DNA of 46,961 bases from a virus (IMGVR_UViG_3300046691_000399:1-46961); one strand, 5' to 3'. Positions 14,198-22,198 are shown, numbered from the stretch's first letter. The notes: a model not told the origin generated them from the letters alone. Program-made: numbers and translations.

Positions 14198-14323
14198 ATG
14201 TACGACGGAGCCGGCACCAAAATCGGCGAACCGCCAGCCTGGCTCGATGAGGCACCGCCGATCGATGACGCCGAAGCGTGGCGCCTCACCCCCCCGCTCA
14301 ATCCGGACCTCGGGAGGGAATGA
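14198..14323 (+). CDS. 41-residue acidic protein
   Basis: A short frame beginning at ATG 14198 encodes 41 residues with the segment KIGEPPAWLDEAPPIDDAEAWRL, acidic and Pro-rich. Its stop overlaps the following ATG (ATGATG). A GAGG lies about 11 nt before the start, further than usual. It may be a real small phage gene or the surviving tail of a larger one. Confidence 0.35.
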   Translation: MYDGAGTKIGEPPAWLDEAPPIDDAEAWRLTPPLNPDLGRE

Positions 14324-14466
14324 TGGGTGCGATCACCAAGCTGGGTTATCGCCCGATGCCGGCCGATTTCCCCGACACGTTCATCCGGGTCGGGCAGACC
14401 GCCCGTAATCCAACGGCCATGCCGCAGTTATCAGCCGGGCAGTGCAAAGCTGTTCAGGAGATCACG
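14320..14466 (+). pseudogene. Truncated duplicate of the HTH gene at 14718
   Basis: From ATG 14320/14323 the frame reads GYRPMPADFPDTFIRVGQT, then text without similarity to known domains, and runs in frame into the next gene at 14467. The first part matches PYRQIPSDFRDVFLRLGQT of the intact gene at 14718. The missing part is the helix-turn-helix itself. It is therefore best read as a partial duplication left upstream, possibly translated as an extension of the zinc-ribbon protein. Confidence 0.55.
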
Positions 14467-14721
14467 ATGACCAAGCCCTTCGCATCGATCAATGAAATGC
14501 TGGGTGGAGTTAGGAAGTTCGGTCGACTGACCTTCGTCGAGGAGATCGAGCCACTTGTTCGTCCCGACGATGGAAGCCGTATCAGGCGCGGCATTTTTTC
14601 CTGCGCTTGCGGCCGGACGAAGCTCCTGCGGATCGACAACGTGAAGCGCGGCCGCACGCGGTCGTGCGGGTGCCTCAATCTTGAGGTCCTCGCCGCCTTG
14701 AACCGGTCACGGTCCCGATGA
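14467..14721 (+). CDS. Small zinc-ribbon protein (SCGCL type)
   Basis: 84 residues from ATG 14467, with CAGGAG six bases upstream. It shows FGRLTFVEEIEPL, SCACGRTKLLRIDNVKRG and RSCGCL. This is the N-terminal zinc-ribbon pattern seen in phage AP2/HNH homing-endonuclease-like proteins, here without the nuclease half. The frame is open upstream through the truncated duplicate, so an N-terminally extended form is possible. A nucleic-acid-binding regulatory role is plausible. It overlaps the next gene start (ATGATG). Confidence 0.7.
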   Translation: MTKPFASINEMLGGVRKFGRLTFVEEIEPLVRPDDGSRIRRGIFSCACGRTKLLRIDNVKRGRTRSCGCLNLEVLAALNRSRSR

Positions 14722-15044
14722 TGGCGAACCGCAAGCCCGACACCGGCCTGATCAAGCCCTATCGCCAGATCCCCAGCGACTTCCGCGACGTGTTCCTGCG
14801 CCTCGGCCAGACCAAGGAGATCGAGGAGCATTACCGGACCAACTGGCGCTGCATTCGTCGCTGGATCGAAGATTGTGGCGGTGATGCGCTACGCGCTGAA
14901 CGCGCGGCACTGATCGGGACGACGCTGCGGCTCAAGCCACATCGGCGGTCCAGTGCGCCGAAGCGGTACGTCCTCGGCCTACGGCTGCGGACGATCGAAC
15001 GGCCGACGTTCTTCGACCTGGAATTGATGGAGGAGGTGAAGTGA
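14718..15044 (+). CDS. HTH protein preceding terminase
   Basis: 108 residues; ATG at 14718 or 14721. The segment IPSDFRDVFLRLGQTKEIEEHYRTNWRCIRRWIEDCGG resembles a resolvase/terminase-like helix-turn-helix. The C-terminal part is basic. Directly before terS and overlapping it (GTGA), it may take part in DNA recognition for packaging or regulate the late region. Compare the truncated copy at 14320. Confidence 0.65.
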   Translation: MMANRKPDTGLIKPYRQIPSDFRDVFLRLGQTKEIEEHYRTNWRCIRRWIEDCGGDALRAERAALIGTTLRLKPHRRSSAPKRYVLGLRLRTIERPTFFDLELMEEVK

Positions 15045-15514
15045 CCCCGAAGCAGCAGCGGTTCGTCGAGGAGTATCTCGTCGACCTCAACGCGACCCAG
15101 GCGGCTGTCCGCGCTGGGTATAGCGCTGCGACGGCCTCTGAGATGGGATATGAGAACCTCAGCAAACCTCAGATCGCCGAAGCGATAGCTGCGCGTCGGG
15201 CTGAGATCGCCGAACGGGCCGGTGTTAGTCAGGAGCGCATCATCGCGGAATTCTGCAGGATGGGCTTTTACGATCCCGCGTCGATCGCCGGACAGCCCAT
15301 GACCGGGCCATCCGACATTCCAAGCCTCCCGGAGGATGTGCGCCGCGCCATCGTTGGTTGGGGCTGGGATAAGGCGGGCAACTTCACGCTCAAGCTGGCC
15401 GACAAGAATGCCGCCTTGGTCAACCTCGGGCGTCACCTGGGCATGTTCACTGACAAGGTGGAACAGTCAGGCAGCATGGCGATCATCGTCAGCAGCGAAG
15501 ACGCGGGGCTTTGA
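15041..15514 (+). CDS. terS: Terminase small subunit (Terminase_2)
   Basis: 157 residues, GTG start. MTPKQQRFVEEYLVDLNATQAAVRAGYS is the signature N-terminal helix-turn-helix of Terminase_2 small subunits; AGVSQERIIAEFCRMGFYDP is also characteristic. It recognises the packaging site and recruits the large subunit, whose gene follows. Full-length for the family. Confidence 0.93.
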   Translation: MTPKQQRFVEEYLVDLNATQAAVRAGYSAATASEMGYENLSKPQIAEAIAARRAEIAERAGVSQERIIAEFCRMGFYDPASIAGQPMTGPSDIPSLPEDVRRAIVGWGWDKAGNFTLKLADKNAALVNLGRHLGMFTDKVEQSGSMAIIVSSEDAGL

Positions 15515-15524
15515 TCCGATTGAA

Positions 15525-16898
15525 ATGACCGCGGCCCTTACCCCGAAGCAAACCGAAGCGAACCGCCTTCTCGCTAGCCCCGCCCGCAACATCATGCTCC
15601 GCGGCGGGTCTCGGTCGGGCAAGACGTTCGTTCTGTGTCGCGCCATCGTGCAGCGCGCCATCAACGCGCCAGGTAGCCGGCACGCGATATTCCGCTTTCG
15701 GTTCAACCACGCCAAGACTTCGATCTGGTCCGACACGTTGCCCAAGGTCATCAAGCTGTGTTTCCCGACGCTTCGGCTGCGGTGGGACAAGACCGATTTC
15801 TATGTCGAGCTGCCCAATGGGTCGCAGATCTGGATCGGTGGGCTCGACGACAAGGAGCGCGTCGAGAAGATCCTCGGCCAGGAGTACGCGACCCTCTATT
15901 TCAACGAGAGCAGCCAAATCCCCTGGAATTCGATCGAGACCGCGATGTCGCGCCTGGCGCAGCTGGTCGAGCTCGCCAAGGAAATTGCCGCGGTCGTCGG
16001 CCGCAAATACCTCGCGCTCAAGGCCTATTTCGACTGCAACCCGCCCAGCAAGTTGCACTGGTCGTTCACCCTGTTCCGATCGAAGATGAAACCCGGGACC
16101 AAGGAGTCGCTTCCCGATCCCGACAACTATGTCGAGATGAAAATCAATCCCGACGACAACCGCGAGAACCTACCCGAAGAGTATTTCGAGGTGCTCGACG
16201 GCATGTCGGCGGCGAAGCGGTTGCGCTTCAAGGACGGCGAATGGGCATCCGAGGTCAACGGCGCACTTTGGTCCCTCGAGGACCGAAGCAGCGAGACGGG
16301 CGAGACCATCCCGGGCATCGACCGGTTCCGCGCTTCGCTGGAATGGATCGAGGACAAGCCGTTTGCCCGATACAACGGCGCGGTAATCGCGATGCAGCGC
16401 ATCGTCGTCGCGGTCGATCCCAGCGGCACCAAGGGTTCCGGTGGGGGCGATGATATCGGGATCGTCGTTGCCGGCCGCGGAATCGACGGTCGCGCGTATG
16501 TTTTCGAGGACGCGACCTGCAATCTTAGCCCTGAAGGCTGGGGGCGGCGAACGGTCGAGCGGTTCCGCCGTTGGGACGGCGACCGTGTCGTCGGCGAGAA
16601 GAACTATGGCGGCGACATGGTGCGATGCACTGTGCAGACCTCCGACAAGACAGTGCCATTCAAACCGGTCGTTGCAACCCGCGGCAAGGTCGTCCGTGCC
16701 GAGCCGATCAGCGCGCTCTACGAACAGGGCAAAGTCAGCCACGTCGGCAGCTTCCCGGAACTCGAGGACGAGATGTGCAACTTTACGGCGGCCGGCTATG
16801 TCGGTGAAGGCTCGCCGGACCGCGCCGATGCGTTGGTGTGGGCGCTGACCGAGCTTATGCTCGGCAAGACGCGCCACTCGACAGCCGGCCTGCTCTGA
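15525..16898 (+). CDS. terL: Terminase large subunit
   Basis: 457 residues. The N-terminal ATPase has Walker A GGSRSGKT (about residue 28) and a YATLYFNESSQIP segment fitting Walker B/motif II. The C-terminal nuclease shows the acidic residues in VAVDPSGTKGSGGGDD, GEKNYGGDMV and SPDRADALVWAL. It powers DNA entry into the prohead and makes the headful or cos cut. ATG 15525 is the natural start before TAALTPKQTEAN; it lacks an obvious ribosome site. Its stop codon abuts the tRNA-like element on the other strand. Confidence 0.95.
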   Translation: MTAALTPKQTEANRLLASPARNIMLRGGSRSGKTFVLCRAIVQRAINAPGSRHAIFRFRFNHAKTSIWSDTLPKVIKLCFPTLRLRWDKTDFYVELPNGSQIWIGGLDDKERVEKILGQEYATLYFNESSQIPWNSIETAMSRLAQLVELAKEIAAVVGRKYLALKAYFDCNPPSKLHWSFTLFRSKMKPGTKESLPDPDNYVEMKINPDDNRENLPEEYFEVLDGMSAAKRLRFKDGEWASEVNGALWSLEDRSSETGETIPGIDRFRASLEWIEDKPFARYNGAVIAMQRIVVAVDPSGTKGSGGGDDIGIVVAGRGIDGRAYVFEDATCNLSPEGWGRRTVERFRRWDGDRVVGEKNYGGDMVRCTVQTSDKTVPFKPVVATRGKVVRAEPISALYEQGKVSHVGSFPELEDEMCNFTAAGYVGEGSPDRADALVWALTELMLGKTRHSTAGLL

Positions 16899-16972
16899 TG
16901 GGTGGGCCTTTCGGATTCGAACCGAAGTCTTCGGGATGGCGTCCCGACGTCCTACCGCTAGACGAAGGCGGG
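16899..16972 (-). tRNA. tRNA-like element, Gly(GCC)-type anticodon, degenerate
   Basis: Reading the minus strand gives a complete 74-nt cloverleaf outline: D-arm GTCTAGCGGTAGGAC, a 5-bp anticodon stem TCGGG/CCCGA around loop ACGCCAT, a 4-nt variable region, a 5-bp T-arm TTCGG-TTCGAAT-CCGAA, and an encoded CCA end. Defects: position 33 is C rather than U, and only four of seven acceptor pairs form (5' CCCGCCT against 3' AGGCCCA). The 3' CCA is immediately after the terL stop. It is antisense to the late genes, so it is either expressed separately, a pseudo-tRNA, or a relic of an attachment site. Confidence 0.5.
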
Positions 16973-17007
16973 AGGAATGTGGTGCTCGACTTCGGGTGCC
17001 GCAACCT

Positions 17008-17044
17008 CTGACGGCGGTAAAGCCGACGCCCGCCGCCGGATACC
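17008..17044 (+). promoter_or_regulatory. Late bipartite element, copy 1
   Basis: CTGACGGCGGTAA (17008-17020), 18 bp, then GATACC (17039-17044). The portal ATG at 17054 follows after 9 nt with no ribosome site. Predicted late promoter giving a near-leaderless mRNA. Confidence 0.7.
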
Positions 17045-17053
17045 CCACGTATC

Positions 17054-18940
17054 ATGGCGTGGATCACCGACAGCCTCACGAGCGCCATCGCGTTCGCATC
17101 GCGCCTCAATCCGTTCGGGCGTCTCGGCGGCGCCGGTTGCGACCTTCCCGGCGCCTTCACGCACCAGCTCGCCATCGCGGCCTACATGTCGTCCGGCATG
17201 TTGCGGAAGGTCATCGCGATCCCGGCTGCCGACCGCACCCAGAAATGGCGGGACTGGCAGACCGACAAGGACACCATCAAGCTCATCGAGACCGAGGAGA
17301 AGCGCCTCGGCCTGCAGGCCAAGACCAAGGAATGCGAGCGGCTGCGCGGTATCGGTGGCGGCGCGATGATCCTGATCACCGCCGGCGACCATAGCCAGCC
17401 GCTCAAGCCCGATATGATCGCCAAAGGCGGCCTGATCGCGATCAACGTCGTGTCGCGCTGGCAGATCCGGGGCGAGGATTTCGTCCGGGAGCTGACCGAC
17501 CCGATGTACGGCCAGCCCCGGATGTGGGTCATGGACGGCGATGGGAAACAGGCCAAGATCCATCCGAGCCGGGTCGTCTGCTATCGAGGTGATGCGCTTC
17601 CCGCAGGTGCAGCCGTCAGCGACGAAGAGCGGTTCTGGGGCGACAGCCGCCTTCTCCGCGTGTTCCGCGAGGTAGAGACCTCGGACAACGCCCAGGTCTG
17701 GTTCGCGGCGCTGATCCGGAAGGCGAAGCTGCTGCGCGTCGGCATCCCCGACCTGCTCGACCTGGTCGAAACCGCGGAAGGGCGGGCGCGGCTCGACCAG
17801 CGTATAGCGCTCATCGCGACCGGCGAATCCTCACTCAACGCCACGGTCTATCGCTCCGGCACCGGCCCCGACGACCCCGGCGAGAAGATCGACGATTACC
17901 AGATCACCTGGGCGGGCATCCCGGCGATGATGGACGCGTTCAACCAGCAGGTCGCGGCGGTATCGGATATCCCGTTCACCCGCCTGATGGGCCGTTCCCC
18001 CGCGGGCATGAACGCGACCGGCGAGCATGACACCGACAACTGGAACGATGCGGTGTCGGACGGCCAGGAGAACGAGACCCGGCCGTGCCTCGAGCAAATC
18101 GACCCGGTGCTGCTGCGCTCCGCCGGTGTCGCCAAGCCCGACGAGGTGACCTGGCGCTGGGCACCGCTCTGGACGCCGACCGAGCAGGAGGAGGCGGCGA
18201 CCTTCAAAACGACAATGGAAGCGGTCGATTTGCTGCAGGGCACCGGCGCTATCCCCGATCGCGCGTTCGCCGAAGGGCTGCAGAACCTCATGGAAGAGCG
18301 CGAGTACATGCCCGGCCTAGGCACCGCGCTCGCCAAGCTTTCCGAGCAAGAACGGTTCGGCCTGCCGGGCGGCGAAGACGACGGCGCCGATCCCAGCGAG
18401 CTTACCGAGACCACCAACGGCGGAAAGGAGGCGATCCAGACATCTGCCGGCGGCGGGGCAAATCCCCCAGAGCAACGCTCCGCCCGCCGTGCCGCGAATG
18501 ATGCGGCGCCGCGCACCCTCTATGTCCGCCGCGATGTGGTGAATGTCGCCGAGCTAAAGGCATGGGCGAGGGCGCAAGGCCTGCCCGCGCTGCAGGAGGG
18601 CTTGTATGTCACCCTCGCCTATTCCCGCACGCCGATCGACTGGATGAAGATCGACGGCGAGTGGAACCAGGACGCCAAGGGCGAAATCACCATCCAGCCC
18701 GGCGGCGTGCGCATTGTTGAACCGCTGGGCGATCGTACCGCGGTGCTCCTGTTCACGTCGTCCGCCCTGTCCTGGCGCCACGAGAGCATCATCCGTTCCG
18801 GGGCCTCGCATGATTATGACGACTATCAGCCGCACATCTCGCTCACCGGCGAACCCGTCGATCTGACCAACGTCGAGCCCTACCGCGGCAAGATCGTGCT
18901 CGGGCCCGAGATTTTCGAAGATCTCGACGAGACGCGCTGA
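17054..18940 (+). CDS. Portal protein (DUF1073) with C-terminal Acb1-like domain
   Basis: 628 residues. Residues ~1-430 are a DUF1073 portal: the ring through which DNA enters and leaves the head (IAIPAADRTQKWRDW, SDIPFTRLMGRSPAGMNATGEHD). After a Gly/Ser-rich linker (~440-490) the last ~130 residues form a two-histidine phosphoesterase-like domain of the anti-CBASS Acb1 type, which cleaves cyclic nucleotide signals. The second motif HIS (His594-Ser596) is intact. The first, expected HxT, reads YVT (Tyr518-Thr520; codon TAT where CAT would be His), so catalysis is doubtful. Its stop overlaps the MuF gene start by one base. Confidence 0.88.
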   Translation: MAWITDSLTSAIAFASRLNPFGRLGGAGCDLPGAFTHQLAIAAYMSSGMLRKVIAIPAADRTQKWRDWQTDKDTIKLIETEEKRLGLQAKTKECERLRGIGGGAMILITAGDHSQPLKPDMIAKGGLIAINVVSRWQIRGEDFVRELTDPMYGQPRMWVMDGDGKQAKIHPSRVVCYRGDALPAGAAVSDEERFWGDSRLLRVFREVETSDNAQVWFAALIRKAKLLRVGIPDLLDLVETAEGRARLDQRIALIATGESSLNATVYRSGTGPDDPGEKIDDYQITWAGIPAMMDAFNQQVAAVSDIPFTRLMGRSPAGMNATGEHDTDNWNDAVSDGQENETRPCLEQIDPVLLRSAGVAKPDEVTWRWAPLWTPTEQEEAATFKTTMEAVDLLQGTGAIPDRAFAEGLQNLMEEREYMPGLGTALAKLSEQERFGLPGGEDDGADPSELTETTNGGKEAIQTSAGGGANPPEQRSARRAANDAAPRTLYVRRDVVNVAELKAWARAQGLPALQEGLYVTLAYSRTPIDWMKIDGEWNQDAKGEITIQPGGVRIVEPLGDRTAVLLFTSSALSWRHESIIRSGASHDYDDYQPHISLTGEPVDLTNVEPYRGKIVLGPEIFEDLDETR

Positions 18941-19740
18941 TGCGCTTCCATCTCGCCGCAATAGTGCGCCGGACCCGCAATTCGCGGCAGTCGCAGATCC
19001 TGGTCCGCGACATCATCCCGCCGGCTGTGCTGGCCTCGAACCTCTATGTCGCCGGCTACAAGCCGGTCGTCTCAGCCTGGTCCGCCGCGGTCGATCGCCT
19101 CGTCGACGAATACGAGCGCACGCTGGCGACGATGGTCACGGATTCGCCCGCCGACCTACAGGCTGCGCTCGAGGCCGCTGGCTCCACTGCCGAACGCTTG
19201 TTCATCCTGCTCGATGCCGCCTTGCGCGACTGGACCATCAACGTGGAGCGTTGGCACCGCGAGAAATGGCGGGCCGCGATCCTTTCGGCCACTGGCGTCG
19301 ACCTCAAAACGCTCATCGGCCCTGGCGATGTCAAAACGACGCTCGAGCGGATCCTGGCCTGGAACGTCTCATTGGTCCGGGACGTCAATGCCGAGGCTCA
19401 ACGGCGGATGTCGTCGATCATCTTCGCCGGGCTCAACGAGCGGCGGCCGGCGGCGGAGGTCGCGCGGGATCTGCGCCAGGCCGTCGGGATGACGCGCGCG
19501 CGAGCCCAGCGCATCGCGTCGGACCAGCTCGCCAAGCTGACTTCGTCATTGGCGGACGAGCGACGCCGCCAGGCGGGCATCTCAACCTGGAAATGGCGCT
19601 GGTCGCACAAGCTCCATGGCCGCAAGGATCATATCGCCCGCGACGGCAAGATTTTCACCGACGAGACGGCACCGGAGGATTTGCCGGGGCAGTTGCCGTT
19701 TTGTGGGTGTCGGTCGCAGTCGTTGATAGATTTGGCGTAA
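18940..19740 (+). CDS. MuF-like minor head protein
   Basis: 266 residues. The C-terminal part is the phage head morphogenesis (Mu F) domain: LNERRPAAEVARDLRQAVGMTRARAQRIASDQLAKL, KWRWSHKLHGRKDHIARDGKIF and the closing GQLPFCGCRSQS. MuF proteins sit with the portal inside the capsid and help assembly or are injected. The final 86 bp overlap, on the other strand, the end of a membrane-protein gene. Confidence 0.9.
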   Translation: MRFHLAAIVRRTRNSRQSQILVRDIIPPAVLASNLYVAGYKPVVSAWSAAVDRLVDEYERTLATMVTDSPADLQAALEAAGSTAERLFILLDAALRDWTINVERWHREKWRAAILSATGVDLKTLIGPGDVKTTLERILAWNVSLVRDVNAEAQRRMSSIIFAGLNERRPAAEVARDLRQAVGMTRARAQRIASDQLAKLTSSLADERRRQAGISTWKWRWSHKLHGRKDHIARDGKIFTDETAPEDLPGQLPFCGCRSQSLIDLA

Positions 19741-20227
19741 CGACCTGAAGTCCGACGATTATCGACCCAAAAAGGAATGCGACAAAGGAGAGAATGCCGA
19801 ACGTCCATGGCCAAACACGCAGGTTGGTCAGGCGTTTGCGGTCTCTATCCCAATCGGGCACAAGGAGCATATCGGTGACCAATGCGGACCCGAGCGTTCC
19901 GATATATTCCCCGAGGATCTGAACTGCGCGGGTGCCGATCAAAACGTTGAACACCCCGACAATCAAGGCGAGGGATATCCCGCAGAGCCACGCAATGGCC
20001 GCGACGGCCATCACTTGAGCCGACACCTTGCTGCTCCCCATTACGGCAATAAGCGCGCCGGCGTTCACGGCAAGAAGTGAAGCCATTAGCCATTGGGAAG
20101 CGCTGGCCGTGATCTGAACTGATTGCCTGCTCGATTCCTCCACGAATTTCAGGAAGCGCTCAACTCCTTCACGTGTTCGATCATCAAGCTCAAGATATTC
20201 CCCGGGCTGCGGTGTTTCGTCGGGCAT
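19655..20227 (-). CDS. Antisense membrane protein inside head gene cluster
   Basis: 190 residues from ATG 20227 (GGGAG upstream). A charged helical N-terminus (DDRTREGVERFLKFVEESS) precedes three hydrophobic helices starting QWLMASLLAVNAG, VMAVAAIAWLCGI and WPWTFGILSFVAF, then a Thr/Pro-rich tail. It is encoded against the late genes and its 3' end overlaps the MuF gene. That suits a gene expressed in the lysogen, such as a superinfection-exclusion moron. No family recognised. Its start is 26 bp from late element copy 2, so the two form a divergent control region. Confidence 0.65.
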   Translation of the reverse strand: MPDETPQPGEYLELDDRTREGVERFLKFVEESSRQSVQITASASQWLMASLLAVNAGALIAVMGSSKVSAQVMAVAAIAWLCGISLALIVGVFNVLIGTRAVQILGEYIGTLGSALVTDMLLVPDWDRDRKRLTNLRVWPWTFGILSFVAFLFGSIIVGLQVVTPNLSTTATDTHKTATAPANPPVPSRR

Positions 20228-20252
20228 CTCTGCTACTCCCCCCATCTTGATC

Positions 20253-20289
20253 CTGACGGCGGTAAAGCACTGCCACAAGCCCCGATACA
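20253..20289 (+). promoter_or_regulatory. Late bipartite element, copy 2
   Basis: CTGACGGCGGTAA (20253-20265), 18 bp, then GATACA (20284-20289). ATG at 20300 follows after 10 nt (TCCACGGGCC), with no ribosome site. Confidence 0.7.
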
Positions 20290-20299
20290 TCCACGGGCC

Positions 20300-21442
20300 A
20301 TGGTCTATTTCGCCGACGCCCTGACCCTGGATGCACCGCGCCGCACCGCCGACGGGTATCTGGCTGTCCGCGCCAAAGCTGCGCGAACGGGCGTCTACCA
20401 GTACACCGGCCGCGAGGTGGATCCCGACAACGCCCATGGCCTGCGCGACCAGGCCAGCGTCAATGTCCTGCGCGACGCCGCCGCCGTTTTCGACGAGCGC
20501 TCTGTGCGCAGCTTCATCGGGAAGCCGATCACCAACGATCATCCCAGCGAGGCGGTGACCTCCGCGAACTGGAAGAAATATGCTGATGGCGTGAACATGG
20601 GCGCCATCCGCGACGGCGACCATCTCGCATTCGATCTGCTCCTCATGGATGCCACCGCGATCGCCGATGTCGACGCGGGCAAGCGCGAACTCAGCAACGG
20701 CTATTCCGCCGAGTTGCAGTTCGGCGACTTCGAGGCGGCTGACGGCACGAAATGCCCGGTCCGCCAAACCAACATCACCGGCAATCACATCGCGCTGGTC
20801 GATCGCGGTCGCGCGGGGCCGACCTGCCGCATCGCCGACGCCGCGACTTGTGACGCAGCCCCTCAATCCTTCCTCGATTCGATCACCACCCAGGAGACGC
20901 CCGTGCCCCAGATTATCACAATCGACGGGCTCTCCGTCGACATCGCCAATGCCGACGTGGCCAAGGCAACGATCACCACCATCCTCGCAGCGCGCGATGC
21001 CGCGAATACCAAGGTCTCCGGCTTGGAAACCCAGGTCGCGACCCTCAGCACCGACAAGGCGACGCTGGAGGCCAAGGTCACCACGCTCGAGCAGGCGGTG
21101 AAGGACGCAAAGCCTACCCCCGCCCAGCTGCGCGACGCGGGCAAGGCCCTGATGCAGACCGCCGCGAAGGCGAAGTCGCTCGGCATCACCGTCACCGACG
21201 AGATGGACGAGGCGATGATCATGGCCGCGACCGTCAACACCAAGATGGCCGACGCCGCCAAGGGCTGGAATGCCGACCAGATCGCCGCATCGTTCGCTGT
21301 CCTGACCAAGGACGCGAAGATCGAGGATGCGATCCTGCCGCTCGGCGACCCGAAGATCATCGGGGATTCCGCCAGCGTCGAAGCCGCCGCGCGCCAGCGC
21401 ATGATCGACCGCATGACCGGCAAGAAGCCCGTCGAAGCTTAA
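20300..21442 (+). CDS. DUF2213 prohead maturation/scaffold protein
   Basis: 380 residues. The N-terminal ~190 residues match DUF2213 (GVYQYTGREV, FIGKPITNDHPSEAV, RELSNGYSAEL, NHIALVDRGRAG), thought to be a capsid maturation protease. From ~200 onward comes a coiled-coil scaffold (LETQVATLSTDKATLEAKV). An in-frame GTG with its own ribosome site lies at 20903, exactly at the junction. It sits just before the capsid genes, as expected. The start at 20300 lacks a ribosome site and is explained by the late element upstream. Confidence 0.85.
   Translation: MVYFADALTLDAPRRTADGYLAVRAKAARTGVYQYTGREVDPDNAHGLRDQASVNVLRDAAAVFDERSVRSFIGKPITNDHPSEAVTSANWKKYADGVNMGAIRDGDHLAFDLLLMDATAIADVDAGKRELSNGYSAELQFGDFEAADGTKCPVRQTNITGNHIALVDRGRAGPTCRIADAATCDAAPQSFLDSITTQETPVPQIITIDGLSVDIANADVAKATITTILAARDAANTKVSGLETQVATLSTDKATLEAKVTTLEQAVKDAKPTPAQLRDAGKALMQTAAKAKSLGITVTDEMDEAMIMAATVNTKMADAAKGWNADQIAASFAVLTKDAKIEDAILPLGDPKIIGDSASVEAAARQRMIDRMTGKKPVEA
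20903..21442 (+). CDS. Nested scaffold protein (in-frame internal start)
   Basis: GTG 20903 is preceded by AGGAG six bases upstream and would give a 179-residue protein, beginning with the strand PQIITIDGLSVDIANADV and mostly coiled coil. This is the arrangement of lambda C/Nu3, where the scaffold is the separately translated C-terminal part of the protease gene. The internal site is seen directly; use in vivo is inference. Confidence 0.55.
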   Translation: MPQIITIDGLSVDIANADVAKATITTILAARDAANTKVSGLETQVATLSTDKATLEAKVTTLEQAVKDAKPTPAQLRDAGKALMQTAAKAKSLGITVTDEMDEAMIMAATVNTKMADAAKGWNADQIAASFAVLTKDAKIEDAILPLGDPKIIGDSASVEAAARQRMIDRMTGKKPVEA

Positions 21443-21454
21443 GGAGCGCATCCG

Positions 21455-22198
21455 ATGCCCGTCATCCAGAGCACTTTTCCGGACCGCATGTCTGCTTACG
21501 CCCTCGGGCGTCGGGTCAACATGGAGGAATGGAACAGCATCACTGGCGTTAACAGCGTCGCGATCGGTATCGCCCAGCCCGCGTTCCAGGGCGCGACCGA
21601 CCAGGGCATCATCGCCGGTGGTGCCTTCGCGGCAACCTCGGTTGGTGCAGCCGTCGCCGGCAACACCGGCGCGGCGACGATTACTGCCGCCCCGACTGTT
21701 GCCGCGGGCGCCAAGGCGGGCGTCTACAAGCTGACCGCCGTGTCGGCCGGCGCGACTGCCGTGTTCCTAATGACCGACCCCGATGCGATCGAGCTCGGCG
21801 AGGCCACCACGGGCAGCGCGGCGACGATCGGCGGCATCGGCCCGTTCACGATCACCGACGCGGGTACCGATCCCGCCATCGGCGACCAGTTCACCATCAC
21901 GGTGACCTACACCGCGAACGATGATTTCCTCGGCATCACCGAGTGGACGCCGGACGCGGACGCGGATGGCCTGTTTGCGATCGGGTCCAATGTCCCGGTC
22001 TGCGAATCGGGCGTCATCGCGGTGATGGCTGGCGGCACCTGCACGCGGCGCACGCCGGTCTACTGGATCGCCGCCACCAAGACCTACACCAGCACGCCCG
22101 GTACGAACTACCGGATCCGCAACGCAGAATTCGACGCATCGGCAAGCTCGGGCAGTCTTGTCCCGGTTCGCCTGCGCCGCATCCCGCCCGCCGCATAA
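21455..22198 (+). CDS. Capsid decoration / structural cement protein (Gp24-like)
   Basis: 247 residues, ribosome site GGAG. The N-terminus MPVIQSTFPDRMSAYALGRRVNMEEWNSITG is typical of 'structural cement protein Gp24' families placed between scaffold and major capsid genes. The middle is Ala/Thr/Gly-rich beta structure (INTERIOR VGAAVAGNTGAATITAA-type text), suggesting an inserted Ig-like or beta domain, and the end RIPPAA is short. It probably locks or decorates the capsid shell. Confidence 0.8.
   Translation: MPVIQSTFPDRMSAYALGRRVNMEEWNSITGVNSVAIGIAQPAFQGATDQGIIAGGAFAATSVGAAVAGNTGAATITAAPTVAAGAKAGVYKLTAVSAGATAVFLMTDPDAIELGEATTGSAATIGGIGPFTITDAGTDPAIGDQFTITVTYTANDDFLGITEWTPDADADGLFAIGSNVPVCESGVIAVMAGGTCTRRTPVYWIAATKTYTSTPGTNYRIRNAEFDASASSGSLVPVRLRRIPPAA

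Noticed and set aside
14127-14408. Plus-strand 93-residue frame
   Set aside because: Pro/Arg/Ser-rich text overlapping better frames; considered part of a degenerate region.
20228-21451. Upstream part of a 598-residue minus-strand frame
   Set aside because: Opposite to the DUF2213 protein and Gly/Arg/Asp-biased; only the last 190 residues (19655-20227) have a ribosome site and real membrane helices.
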